A stretch of 12,027 nt of DNA, taken from the NCBI GenBank assembly GCA_945875195.1, contig CAMCJW010000062.1:1-12027 (forward strand), written 5' to 3'. Numbering within the stretch: position 1 is the stretch's first letter; each line of letters starts with the position of its first letter. The notes under the pieces were generated by a model. That model was not told the DNA's origin. It was given only the letters and a program-made list of their open reading frames with translations, and ran no database searches. Source of the stretch: Chitinophaga pinensis (GTDB lineage: Bacteria; Bacteroidota; Bacteroidia; UKL13-3). Both the position numbers and the translations under genes were made by a program. Positions 1 through 7,070 of the stretch are shown here, piece by piece.

Positions 1-642
1 AGTTACCATAGCGGTGCTACAGAAGATATACACGAGGTTATTTCTCATGTTTTAGCAAGTAATCAATATCAAAAAATTTACCTTGCAGGCTTTAGTTTGG
101 GCGGAAATGTCTTGCTCAAATATCTGGGGGAAAATAAATTTAAACTATCTCCTTTGGTTCAGGCAGCAATTGCATTTTCTGTACCCATTGATTTGAGTGA
201 AGGTGCTACAAAATTGGCTCAACTTTCCAATGGTCTATATATGCGAATTTTTTTGAATAGTTTGAACACCAAATTAAAGGAAAAGGCAAAGGTTTTTCCA
301 GATAAATTGGATATTGCTGGTTTGGATAAGATAAAAACTTTTCAAGAATGGGATAACCGCTATACCGCTCCAATTCATGGCTTTGAGGGTGCCGCAGATT
401 ATTACCAAAAATCTAGTAGTAAGCAATATTTAAAGAATATTGAAATTCCAACCTTATTAGTCAACGCACTTAACGACCCCTTTTTGTCTTTGGCATGTTT
501 TCCGGTTGAGGCAGAAATTTCTCAATCTGTTTTTTTTGAATCACCCTCTCACGGCGGACATTGCGGTTTTGCGATTGATTGGCCCAATGGTAATTATTAT
601 AGTGAACAAAGAGCACTTCAATTTTTTTTAAACAAAACATAA
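1..642 (+). CDS. YheT-like alpha/beta hydrolase (5' end outside window)
   Basis: The reading frame is open from the first base, so the gene enters from the left and its start is not visible; 213 C-terminal residues are present. The visible part begins with YHSGATEDI, followed by the nucleophile elbow GFSLGGN (Ser at visible residue 32, codon 94-96). An aspartate lies in LNDPFL (about residue 159) and a histidine in SHGGHCGF (about residue 187). This Ser-Asp-His triad and the GGHxGF ending match the YheT/COG0429 family of predicted hydrolases, which are usually about 320 residues, so roughly a third is missing. The TTG at 97 is not a start, because it would remove the catalytic serine. The substrate is unknown for most of the family; esterase activity is a family-level guess. 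It ends 20 bp before the polyprenyl synthase gene on the same strand. Confidence 0.9.
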   Translation, partial: SYHSGATEDIHEVISHVLASNQYQKIYLAGFSLGGNVLLKYLGENKFKLSPLVQAAIAFSVPIDLSEGATKLAQLSNGLYMRIFLNSLNTKLKEKAKVFPDKLDIAGLDKIKTFQEWDNRYTAPIHGFEGAADYYQKSSSKQYLKNIEIPTLLVNALNDPFLSLACFPVEAEISQSVFFESPSHGGHCGFAIDWPNGNYYSEQRALQFFLNKT

Positions 643-647
643 ATCTG

Positions 648-655
648 TATGTTTG
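648..655 (+). promoter_or_regulatory. Possible -7 element for the polyprenyl synthase gene
   Basis: TATGTTTG matches the Bacteroidota -7 consensus TAnnTTTG perfectly and ends 7 nt before the ATG at 663. That is close to the geometry of the promoter in front of recX. The expected -33 position is only T-rich, with no clear TTG, and the hydrolase gene upstream could also supply transcription. The call is therefore tentative. Confidence 0.35.
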
Positions 656-662
656 AACCAAT

Positions 663-1631
663 ATGCAAAATTACTCAGAATTACATCAATTAATCAGCCT
701 TAAAATTGCAAATACAACCTATGGTACTCACCCTAAAGAGCTGTATGAACCTATCAATTATATGATGTCGTTAGGTGGCAAACGACTAAGGCCAATACTT
801 ACCTTAATGGCATGTGATTTATTTGGCAAAGATGTAAACAACGCGTTGGATGCGGCTTTAGCCATTGAAGTTTTTCATAACTTTACCTTGGTTCATGATG
901 ATATTATGGACAATGCACCACTGCGCAGAGGTCAAGAAACTATCTATAAAAAATGGAATATGCCTGTAGCCATTTTGTGTGGTGATTTAATGATGATAAA
1001 ATCAATTGATTTATTGGCTCAAACCCAGAATACAAACCTGGCTATTTTGATCCAAGTTTTTAATGATGCAGCCGCAAAGGTTTGCGAAGGGCAGCAGATT
1101 GATATGAATTTTGAAACACGCACTGATGTATCTCATGATGAGTATATTCACATGATAACTTTAAAAACTGCCGTTTTATTAGGTGCAGCGCTTGAGGTGG
1201 GCGCAATTATAGGTGGTGCAAACGAAATTGAGGCGAAGCATTTATACAATTTTGGTAAAAATATTGGCATTGCTTTTCAGATTCAGGATGATATTTTAGA
1301 TAGTTTTGGGGAAGGTCACCAAGTGGGGAAATTAATTGGAGGCGATATTGCTGCCAATAAAAAAACCTTATTGCTCATTGAGCTAATGGCTGTTGTTCAT
1401 AAAGATGATAAGGCTTTATTAAATCAGTTGTTAAGTGAACAACATCAAGAAAAAAAGATAAATGGTGTTTTAGATTTATATGCCAAGTATCAAATAAAAG
1501 AGTTTGCAGAAAACTTAAAAAAACAATACTTAAGTGAAGCTTATCTTCATATGCAATCTATTTCAATAGCTGAGGAAAGAAAAGCTTTACTTATAGATAC
1601 AGCAAATGAATTGATGGGGCGAATGAGTTAA
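663..1631 (+). CDS. Trans-polyprenyl diphosphate synthase (short-chain, FPP/GGPP type)
   Basis: This 322-residue cytosolic enzyme would condense isopentenyl diphosphate onto allylic diphosphates in isoprenoid chain elongation. Family motifs occur in order: GGKRLRP (38-44), the first Asp-rich motif DDIMD (79-83) followed by LRRG, KT near 168, FQIQDD with the second Asp-rich motif DDILD (205-213), and GGDIAANKKT (226-235). Length is normal and no key residue is missing. The first Asp-rich motif is the compact DDxxD form, and the fifth residue before it is Phe (FTLVH-DD). Under chain-length rules for this family that favours a C15-C20 product over a long quinone side chain, but this is inference. 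Such enzymes feed carotenoid, quinone or undecaprenyl synthesis. The ATG start is supported by a promoter-like element just upstream. It is convergent with recG, 61 bp away, and no clear terminator hairpin is seen between them. Confidence 0.93.
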   Translation: MQNYSELHQLISLKIANTTYGTHPKELYEPINYMMSLGGKRLRPILTLMACDLFGKDVNNALDAALAIEVFHNFTLVHDDIMDNAPLRRGQETIYKKWNMPVAILCGDLMMIKSIDLLAQTQNTNLAILIQVFNDAAAKVCEGQQIDMNFETRTDVSHDEYIHMITLKTAVLLGAALEVGAIIGGANEIEAKHLYNFGKNIGIAFQIQDDILDSFGEGHQVGKLIGGDIAANKKTLLLIELMAVVHKDDKALLNQLLSEQHQEKKINGVLDLYAKYQIKEFAENLKKQYLSEAYLHMQSISIAEERKALLIDTANELMGRMS

Positions 1632-1692
1632 TTGAGGTGAATTTTAGGTAATTAGCCTTATCTATTTAAATTTTTGAAAAGCTCGCAATAAT

Positions 1693-3789
1693 CTAAGATA
1701 TCCTGCCCCATTTGGCCGTTTTACGGTAAAGTGCGTCATATTTGGCCATGGGTTTATTCTCTTCAGCTTGCAAATTTGGGTCATTTTCTAATAATGATTC
1801 TGCCGAATTTCTCGCCAAAGCTAAGATGGCAGTATCATGATAAAGATCACCAATTTTCAAATCTAATACCCCGCTTTGCGCAGTTCCTTCAAGCTCTCCT
1901 GGCCCCCTTAATTTTAAATCGGCCTCGGCAATTTTAAAGCCATCGGTTGTTTCTACCATTGTATTTAATCTTAACTTAGCTTCCTTACTTTGTTTAATAT
2001 CACTCATCAAAATACAAAAAGATTGGTCTGCCCCTCTGCCAACTCTTCCGCGCAATTGATGCAATTGTGATAAGCCAAATTTTTGAGCACTTTCAATAAT
2101 CATCACGCTGGCATTAGGAACATTTACCCCTACCTCAATAACAGTTGTTGCTACCATTATATTTGTTTCACCTCGTAAAAATCGGTTCATTTCAAACTCC
2201 TTTTCTTTCGGCTTCATCCTACCATGTAAAATGCTAACTTGGTAATTTGGTTCAGGAAATTCTCTGCAAATACTCTCATAGCCATCTACTAAATTTTTAT
2301 AATCCATGGTTTCAGATTCCTCAATCAATGGATATACAATATAAATTTGCCTTCCTTTTAGTATTTCATTTTTCATGAAGCCAAACACTGCTAACCTGCT
2401 TGCATCATAGCGCATCAAGGTTTGTATGGGTTTCCTACCAGCAGGTAATTCATCTATAACCGATGTATCTAAATCGCCATATAATGTCATGGCTAATGTT
2501 CTAGGAATTGGCGTGGCAGTCATCACCAAAACATGTGGTGGATAAGTATTCTTCTGCCACAATTTTGCTCTTTGCTCAACCCCAAATCTATGTTGCTCAT
2601 CAACAATAGCAATGCCCAAATTTTTAAAAGCTACTTTGTTTTCTATTAAAGCATGGGTGCCAATTAAAATTTGGAGTTCACCGTTTTCCAGCGCTTCGTG
2701 TATGATTCTTCTTTCTTTTGTGAGGGTTGATCCCGTCAATAATTTTACTTTAATAGGCAGGTCTTTCACCAATAAACTGATAGAAGTAAAATGTTGACTG
2801 GCTAATATTTCTGTTGGTGCCATCATACATGCTTGGTATCCATTGTCAATTGCCATTAGCATAGCCAGCAAAGCCACCACAGTTTTGCCTGAACCAACAT
2901 CGCCTTGAACCAATCGATTCATTTGCACGCCTTTTTTTACATCGGCCCTGATTTCTTTTACAACGCGTTTCTGTGCATTGGTTAATTCAAATGGCAAATA
3001 TTTATTATAAAAATCGTTGAATTTATCACCAATAATTTCTAGCTTAATACCGTTGAAAAGTTGATGTCGTTTAACTTTATACCTCAGTAATTTCAATTGA
3101 ATAAAAAAGAATTCTTCAAATTTTAATCGGTACTGTGCTTTGGCTAAAACAGCTAGGTTGGGAGGAAAGTGTACGTTTTGTAAAGCCAGCTTTCTAGCCA
3201 TTAAATCATGCTCCTTTAGCAAAGGCTCACTCAAACTTTCTTCTACATCAAACCTTGGGTCTGCCATGAGTGAATGAATGCATTTCATGAGTACTTTTGA
3301 ATCAATGCCTCTTGCCTTCATTTTTTCGGTGCAATTATACATGGGCATAATATGCAAGTACTTTTTATTGGCAGCATCTTCTGGGTCATCCAAATTTGGA
3401 TGCACTATATTGATAGTGCCATTAAACTCATTAGGCTTTCCAAAAGCCAAATAAACTGTATTTGCTTTCAAAGAATCTTTGATCCATTTATGACCTTGAA
3501 ACCAAACCAATTCAAGCACGCCCGTTTCATCTCTTAATTCCGCAACTAACCTCTGACTACCTTTGGTGCCAAGTGTTCTAAGATTTGATAAAACCCCTTT
3601 TACTTGCACATAAGGCATGTCGGCACGCAATTCAGAAATAGTATAAACCTTACTTCTATCAATATGTCTATATGGAAAATGAAACAGCAAATCATTGAAG
3701 GTAAATATTTGCAATTCCTTCTTCAATAGCTCCCCCTTGGTAGGACCAATTCCTTTTAAGTATTCTATTGGTGTGAGGAGGAATGACAT
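1693..3789 (-). CDS. recG: ATP-dependent DNA helicase RecG
   Basis: This is a complete 698-residue superfamily 2 helicase that remodels stalled replication forks and branch-migrates Holliday junctions. An N-terminal helix-hairpin-like stretch LKGIGPTKGE (11-20) leads into the wedge/OB-fold domain (about 60-150) that contacts the fork. The helicase core follows: Walker A GDVGSGKT (296-303), DEQH box (397-400), motif III TATPIPRTL (424-432), and in the second RecA-like lobe TTVIEVGVNVPNA (548-560) and motif VI QLRGRVGRG (578-586). The C-terminal translocation segment with LRGPGELEGTAQSG (627-640) is intact. Length is typical, with no truncation. No Shine-Dalgarno sequence precedes the ATG, which is usual in this phylum. 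I could not identify a convincing promoter; the upstream 280 bp carry a palindromic repeat array. Confidence 0.97.
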   Translation of the reverse strand: MSFLLTPIEYLKGIGPTKGELLKKELQIFTFNDLLFHFPYRHIDRSKVYTISELRADMPYVQVKGVLSNLRTLGTKGSQRLVAELRDETGVLELVWFQGHKWIKDSLKANTVYLAFGKPNEFNGTINIVHPNLDDPEDAANKKYLHIMPMYNCTEKMKARGIDSKVLMKCIHSLMADPRFDVEESLSEPLLKEHDLMARKLALQNVHFPPNLAVLAKAQYRLKFEEFFFIQLKLLRYKVKRHQLFNGIKLEIIGDKFNDFYNKYLPFELTNAQKRVVKEIRADVKKGVQMNRLVQGDVGSGKTVVALLAMLMAIDNGYQACMMAPTEILASQHFTSISLLVKDLPIKVKLLTGSTLTKERRIIHEALENGELQILIGTHALIENKVAFKNLGIAIVDEQHRFGVEQRAKLWQKNTYPPHVLVMTATPIPRTLAMTLYGDLDTSVIDELPAGRKPIQTLMRYDASRLAVFGFMKNEILKGRQIYIVYPLIEESETMDYKNLVDGYESICREFPEPNYQVSILHGRMKPKEKEFEMNRFLRGETNIMVATTVIEVGVNVPNASVMIIESAQKFGLSQLHQLRGRVGRGADQSFCILMSDIKQSKEAKLRLNTMVETTDGFKIAEADLKLRGPGELEGTAQSGVLDLKIGDLYHDTAILALARNSAESLLENDPNLQAEENKPMAKYDALYRKTAKWGRIS

Positions 3790-4068
3790 GGAGTTAATAG
3801 TTAAAAACTAAAAATTAAATACTAATAGTTGTTGAATATTGTTTGACCCCTTCGGGGTCACCTGTTTATAGCAGAACAATTTTCTATAAATATACGACCC
3901 CGATGGGGTCGAATGTTTATTGCATAACAATTTCCCATAGATATACGACCCCATCAGGGTCCAATGTGAATTTACTATATTACAATGGGTCACGATTTTC
4001 AATTTTATCTTTACTTCATAATTCATAACTCCCACTTACGCTATGGTTCCGGTGGGCAAAGCATAATT
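3790..4068. other. Intergenic region between recG and the WG-repeat gene
   Basis: Outside the 51-bp repeat array this stretch holds AT-rich low-complexity sequence next to the recG start (3791-3840) and a short inverted repeat CCCAC/GTGGG around 4031-4055 just beyond the WG-repeat gene stop. The stem is only 5 bp with a 15-nt loop and no T-run, so I do not call it a terminator. I see no gene or RNA here. Confidence 0.6.
3844..3961. repeat. Tandem 51-bp palindromic (REP-like) repeats
   Basis: Three palindromes are spaced exactly 51 bp apart: GACCCC-TTC-GGGGTC at 3845-3859, GACCCC-GAT-GGGGTC at 3896-3910 and GACCCC-ATC-aGGGTC at 3947-3961, the last with one stem mismatch. The two 36-bp linkers (3860-3895 and 3911-3946) agree at 28 of 36 positions and share AACAATTT and ATATAC blocks. 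After the third palindrome the pattern decays, with a lone GGGTC at 3987-3991. Each palindrome would form a 6-bp stem with a 3-nt loop. Because 51 is divisible by three, both strands stay open and mimic proteins with 17-residue repeats. The array sits between the starts of recG and the end of the WG-repeat gene. Confidence 0.9.
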
Positions 4069-5178
4069 CTATTTCGGCAGAATATCTCCTTTTTTATTTA
4101 CGTATAAGTTGATGCTTTTATATATTACCTCTGCTATACCATCTTCAAAAATGCCAATATTTTGAAATTCGAATGGAACAAGAATGCGCCCTTCTTTATC
4201 AATGGCACCCCATTTACCTTTAAATTTAACCGGACAAATACCTTCGTTAAAATATCCAGCTTCTTCAAAGTAGGGTTGATAGATATAATTTCCTTTCGGG
4301 TCGATAAAGGCCCATTTGTTTTGATATAAAACAGCGGCTCTACCTTCTGCAAAAGGACGAATATCGTCGTAAATGGCTGGAATAACAAGCAAGGCAGCTG
4401 TATCAATAAATCCAAATTTACCTGCAACTTCAACAGCAGCTAGTCCTTCATTAAATTCTTTGGCATAAGTATATTGAACTGGAATTGCAAATGCTCCCTT
4501 AGTATTAATAAACCCAAATTTACCATTCACATTTACTACTGCAAAACCTTCATTAAAGTTACTAATAAAACTAAAATCGGCAGCGGTAATTATTTTGCCA
4601 TTACTATCTAATAAGCCAAATTTGGTTCCTTGCATATACCTACCAATACCGTCTTCCATATCGTCGCCATCATCGAAAATAAAATCAGTTGCATAGCTTC
4701 CATCTTGCTTAACATAGGCAAACTTGTACCCTAAATTACTAATGTCGTAGCCAAATTTGTTTTGATGAATGTCTATCTTCTTACCTACCCTGGCAATACC
4801 ATTAGAAAATGGCCTAGAATCGTAAATTTCTTTGGGTAATGTGAGCACAACCTTTCCTTTGTTGTTTAGGTAAAATCGCGTAAATTTATAATCCATCACC
4901 GCAACTTTTCCTTCCGAAAAGGTGCCAATAAATTGATAAATTCCTGTATCAATTACTCTATTTTCTTTTACATCAATTAAACAAGGCATATTCCCCAAGG
5001 CAACAGATGCATAGCCATTATGGAAATTTTGAGCCAAATCGTATTTAAAATCAATCACCATTTTGCCCTCATTGTTCATGTATCCCCATTTGTCTTTCTT
5101 TAAAACTGGGTATAAGTTTTGGGCAATTAATAGGTTCGAACCAATAAATATTACAGCAAATAATAGCGCTTTTTTCAT
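4069..5178 (-). CDS. Secreted WG-repeat protein
   Basis: This 369-residue protein starts with a Sec signal peptide (MKK, hydrophobic core, likely cleavage after LIAQ near residue 20), so it is exported. The rest consists of WG-type beta repeats of about 34 residues in the pattern K-W/F-G-x-I-D-x-x-G: KWGYMNNEG (30-38), KFGLLDSNG (186-194), KFGFINTKG (220-228), KFGFIDT (254-260), KWAFIDPKG (288-296) and KWGAIDKEG (322-330). Each is followed by a conserved F-x-E-G-x-A-x-V turn. Copies in the first half (about 60-180) are diverged. WG repeats are common in Bacteroidota surface and secreted proteins and are thought to serve binding or scaffolding; the ligand here is unknown. There is no catalytic motif, anchoring domain or C-terminal sorting domain. 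The ATG is supported by the signal peptide and by a promoter immediately upstream. Confidence 0.92.
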   Translation of the reverse strand: MKKALLFAVIFIGSNLLIAQNLYPVLKKDKWGYMNNEGKMVIDFKYDLAQNFHNGYASVALGNMPCLIDVKENRVIDTGIYQFIGTFSEGKVAVMDYKFTRFYLNNKGKVVLTLPKEIYDSRPFSNGIARVGKKIDIHQNKFGYDISNLGYKFAYVKQDGSYATDFIFDDGDDMEDGIGRYMQGTKFGLLDSNGKIITAADFSFISNFNEGFAVVNVNGKFGFINTKGAFAIPVQYTYAKEFNEGLAAVEVAGKFGFIDTAALLVIPAIYDDIRPFAEGRAAVLYQNKWAFIDPKGNYIYQPYFEEAGYFNEGICPVKFKGKWGAIDKEGRILVPFEFQNIGIFEDGIAEVIYKSINLYVNKKGDILPK

Positions 5179-5182
5179 GCTG

Positions 5183-5212
5183 CTAAATTAAGCACCAAAT
5201 TGAGTGATGCAA
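5183..5212 (-). promoter_or_regulatory. Promoter of the WG-repeat gene
   Basis: On the minus strand TTG (5210-5212) is followed after 19 bp by TAATTTAG (5183-5190), one change from the TAnnTTTG -7 consensus. The element ends 4 nt before the ATG, so the transcript would be leaderless or nearly so. The repeat cassette starts about 15 bp upstream of the -33 element and leaves the promoter intact. Confidence 0.55.
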
Positions 5213-5275
5213 GCATAAGAATAATTTTTTTGCCACCAAGTCGCAAAGGCACGGAGTTTTTTTAGGAAAGTAAAA

Positions 5276-5376
5276 AATAAATCTGTGTGCTCTGTGCGAT
5301 TTTCTTTGTGTGCCTTTGGTTTTTGAAAATATGCTCTAACCACAGAGGTCATATAGGGATGACACAGAGTTTTCGG
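5276..5376 (+). repeat. Direct repeat, copy 1 (CACAGAG family)
   Basis: This pairs with 5697-5797 at a constant offset of 421 bp with about six mismatches and no indels. It contains CTCTGTGCGATTTTC near its start and TAACCACAGAGGTC, then GACACAGAG, near its end, so it is itself partly self-complementary. In this copy the left half of the central hairpin has decayed (CTTTGGTT instead of CTGTGGTT). Confidence 0.9.
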
Positions 5377-5400
5377 AGGGGAATATTTTTATTGGTAAGA

Positions 5401-5447
5401 AGCCTGAAGGGCTTTAACTATAATAGCCCCGCATGAAATGCGGGGTT
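5401..5447 (+). repeat. Inner inverted repeat, left arm
   Basis: This 47-bp arm matches the reverse complement of 5641-5687 at 43 of 47 positions. It contains a perfect hairpin CCCCGCAT-GAA-ATGCGGGG (5427-5445) and a shorter AGCC...GGCT stem at its outer edge. Confidence 0.88.
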
Positions 5448-5470
5448 AGGATTGACAATGATTCATTTTC

Positions 5471-5487
5471 CAACCCAGGATGGGTTG
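5471..5487. repeat. Short palindrome with 3-nt loop
   Basis: CAACCCA-GGA-TGGGTTG is a perfect 7-bp stem with a 3-nt loop located between the two inner inverted-repeat arms. It has the same geometry as the GACCCC palindromes at 3845-3961, suggesting related REP-like elements. Confidence 0.75.
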
Positions 5488-5640
5488 AATGCATTATTAC
5501 AAATGGGATTTTACTCTTTGGATTTTTGTAATTTGATTCAAGGCTACGTTTTCAAAAAACTCAATATTTTCTTACAGTTTAAATTCTCCTTGCAATTGTA
5601 TTCAAGGCCTTCAGCCTTGTTGAATTTGCTGTTTTTTTTT

Positions 5641-5687
5641 AACCCCGCATTTTATGCGGGGCTATTATTATTCAAGCCCTTCAGGCT
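5641..5687 (-). repeat. Inner inverted repeat, right arm
   Basis: This is the partner of 5401-5447 and contains the hairpin CCCCGCAT-TTT-ATGCGGGG (5643-5661). It is preceded by a run of T on the plus strand. A transcript coming leftward from the Nfu gene would meet this hairpin but no U-run after it, so I do not call it a terminator. Confidence 0.88.
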
Positions 5688-5696
5688 AGCTAATAG

Positions 5697-5797
5697 AATA
5701 AATCTGTGTGCTCTGTGCGATTTTCTTTGTGTGCCTGTGGTTAATGAAAATATACTCTAACCACAGAGGTCATATAGGGATGACACAGAGCTTTCTG
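5697..5797 (+). repeat. Direct repeat, copy 2 (CACAGAG family)
   Basis: This is the second copy of 5276-5376. The central inverted repeat is intact here: CTGTGGTTA and TAACCACAG form a 9-bp stem around a 14-nt loop. A shorter, more diverged relative lies at 11922-11958. Confidence 0.9.
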
Positions 5798-5855
5798 AGT
5801 GAAAAATAAAAAATATATCTCTGTGCCTTGGAGCCTTGGTGGCAAAAATTTGTTG

Positions 5856-6428
5856 CTATAGAGCCTCAGCAACTACCTCTTTTACCTCTGGCACCATTTT
5901 GGTAAGCATGCCTTCGATGCCGCGTTTTAGGGTAACCGTAGAAGAAGGGCAACCGCTGCATGAGCCTTTTAATTCAACAGTTACAACCCCTTCATTGAAA
6001 GATTTAAACGAAATCATCCCACCGTCTGTTTCAACTGCTGGTTTGATATAAGTATCTAAAATTTCTATAATTTGGGCAATGACTATTGCATTTGGACCAT
6101 CATGGTTTTGAACCTCCGACCTCTTGATAACAATAGGTTCGTTTGCCTCAACATAAGCAATTAAAAAATCTTTTACGATAGGAATTACTTCATGCCATTC
6201 TGTACCAGGAGTTCTTGTAATGGTTACAAAATTGTTCATAATAAACACCCCATTTACAAAACTAAATTCAAATAAACTTTGCGCCAAAGGAGAGCGCATA
6301 GATTGTTCCTTTGTTGGAAAATCTTCAGCTTCTTCTGGCAAAATCATCTTGTTGAAACAAAATTTCATAGTCTCCGGATTCGGAGTTTCTTCTGCGTATA
6401 TATTTAGGAATTCTTTAGGTTCAGACAT
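5856..6428 (-). CDS. Nfu-type Fe-S cluster scaffold/carrier protein (NifU family)
   Basis: This complete 190-residue cytosolic protein has the two-domain Nfu1 layout. An Nfu N-terminal domain (about 9-95) starts with the family signature ETPNPETMKF. The NifU C-terminal domain (about 115-185) carries ETDGGMISF and the cluster-binding C-x-x-C in GSCSGCPSST (Cys157 and Cys160). In this family two monomers hold a 4Fe-4S cluster through the paired CxxC motifs and pass it to target enzymes. Length is typical and both cysteines are present. No other suf or isc genes are visible nearby, so it acts as a stand-alone late carrier. Its stop is only 7 bp from the repeat cassette, and it is divergent from recX across 129 bp. 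Confidence 0.95.
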   Translation of the reverse strand: MSEPKEFLNIYAEETPNPETMKFCFNKMILPEEAEDFPTKEQSMRSPLAQSLFEFSFVNGVFIMNNFVTITRTPGTEWHEVIPIVKDFLIAYVEANEPIVIKRSEVQNHDGPNAIVIAQIIEILDTYIKPAVETDGGMISFKSFNEGVVTVELKGSCSGCPSSTVTLKRGIEGMLTKMVPEVKEVVAEAL

Positions 6429-6447
6429 CTTATTTAGAATTAGTCTA

Positions 6448-6455
6448 CAAATCTA
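6448..6455 (-). promoter_or_regulatory. Possible -7 element for the Nfu gene
   Basis: On the minus strand TAGATTTG matches TAnnTTTG exactly, ending 19 nt before the ATG. No TTG is found at the usual 19-21 bp distance upstream, so support is partial. Confidence 0.35.
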
Positions 6456-6519
6456 ATGTTTATTGGGAGAATTACCTATCCTTTTCAAAAATGTGATTTG
6501 GACTATAAATAATAGCCAA

Positions 6520-6549
6520 TTGCCAATTCATTTCCTTTAACTACCTTCG
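6520..6549 (+). promoter_or_regulatory. Promoter of recX-MFS operon
   Basis: TTG (6520-6522), a 19-bp spacer and TACCTTCG (6542-6549) match the Bacteroidota -33/-7 pattern with one change. The -7 element ends 8 nt before the recX ATG, predicting a leaderless or very short-leader transcript. Confidence 0.6.
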
Positions 6550-6557
6550 CCTCAGTC

Positions 6558-7070
6558 ATGCCCAAAGATCAAAAATATATTAGTCGGACTGATGCTATCA
6601 TTAAAGTGGCGAGTTTTTGTGCATACCAAGAAAGATGTCACAATGAGGTTAAAGCCAAATTAGCTGATTTGGGTTTTTATGGTGAGGAGGCCAACGAAAT
6701 AATGCTGCAAATGATTGAGCAAAACTACCTCAATGAAGAACGATTTGCCAAGGCATATGCTGGTGGCAAGTTTAGGGTAAAAAAGTGGGGAAGATTAAAA
6801 ATCAAGCGTGAATTAAAGGCCCGAGCCATTTCAGATTATTGTATTCAATTGGGTTTAAAAGAAATTGATGGTGATTTGTATCTGCTTACCCTTCAAAATC
6901 TGGCTCAACATAAAATGGAAAGTCTCAAAACAAAAAATCCTTTTGAAGCAAAGCACAAGGTATACTTGTATTTGGCCTCCAGGGGTTATGAATCAGATTT
7001 AATTGCCGATTGTTTAAATGGGCTTTTGCGTTTAAAATCAAATGAGATAGAAGAGAGGACTAAATTGTGA
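6558..7070 (+). CDS. recX: RecX family regulatory protein
   Basis: This 170-residue protein has the all-helical RecX layout of three-helix tandem modules. The recognisable core is YLNEERFAKAYAGGKFRVKK, continuing as WGRLKIKRELKARAIS (about residues 56-91), typical of RecX. The first module holds CAYQERCHNEVKAKLADLGF and the last ends in KVYLYLASRGYESDLI. RecX proteins bind RecA filaments and usually inhibit recombinase and coprotease activity. recA is not adjacent here, and the partner gene is an MFS exporter. The ATG lies directly behind a good promoter. The last codons overlap the downstream gene (GTGA at 7067-7070), so the two are probably co-transcribed and translationally coupled. Length is normal for the family. 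Confidence 0.9.
   Translation: MPKDQKYISRTDAIIKVASFCAYQERCHNEVKAKLADLGFYGEEANEIMLQMIEQNYLNEERFAKAYAGGKFRVKKWGRLKIKRELKARAISDYCIQLGLKEIDGDLYLLTLQNLAQHKMESLKTKNPFEAKHKVYLYLASRGYESDLIADCLNGLLRLKSNEIEERTKL

Larger units (their letters stand above)
5227..5848. repeat. Nested repeat cassette with terminal inverted repeats (MITE-like)
   Basis: The ends are 30-bp inverted repeats (5227-5256 and 5819-5848) matching at 26 of 30 positions, beginning TTTTTGCCACCAAG and ending GGCAC.GAG. Inside them lies a direct repeat pair of about 100 bp, and inside that a pair of 47-bp inverted repeats, giving an onion-like order. No transposase or credible ORF is inside, and I find no clear target-site duplication. 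The cassette fills almost all of the 677 bp between the Nfu gene and the WG-repeat gene. It could be a non-autonomous mobile element or a pile-up of independent REP-like elements. Confidence 0.7.

Noticed and set aside
97..99. TTG at 97 as the start of the hydrolase
   Set aside because: The frame is open to base 1 and the catalytic serine codon is 94-96, so this TTG is internal.
1632..1692. Bidirectional terminator between the convergent synthase and recG genes
   Set aside because: No inverted repeat of useful length is visible in the 61 bp.
3808..4035. Two overlapping repetitive ORFs on opposite strands (75 and 61 residues)
   Set aside because: Both arise from the 51-bp palindromic repeats, which stay open in frame because 51 is divisible by three; composition does not look like a real protein.
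5427..5445. GC-rich hairpins in the cassette as intrinsic terminators
   Set aside because: The stems are strong, but neither this one nor 5643-5661 is followed by a T-run in the direction of an arriving transcript.
5452..5760. 102-residue ORF inside the repeat cassette
   Set aside because: It runs through the inner inverted repeat and into direct-repeat copy 2, has no family resemblance, and no promoter or ribosome site.
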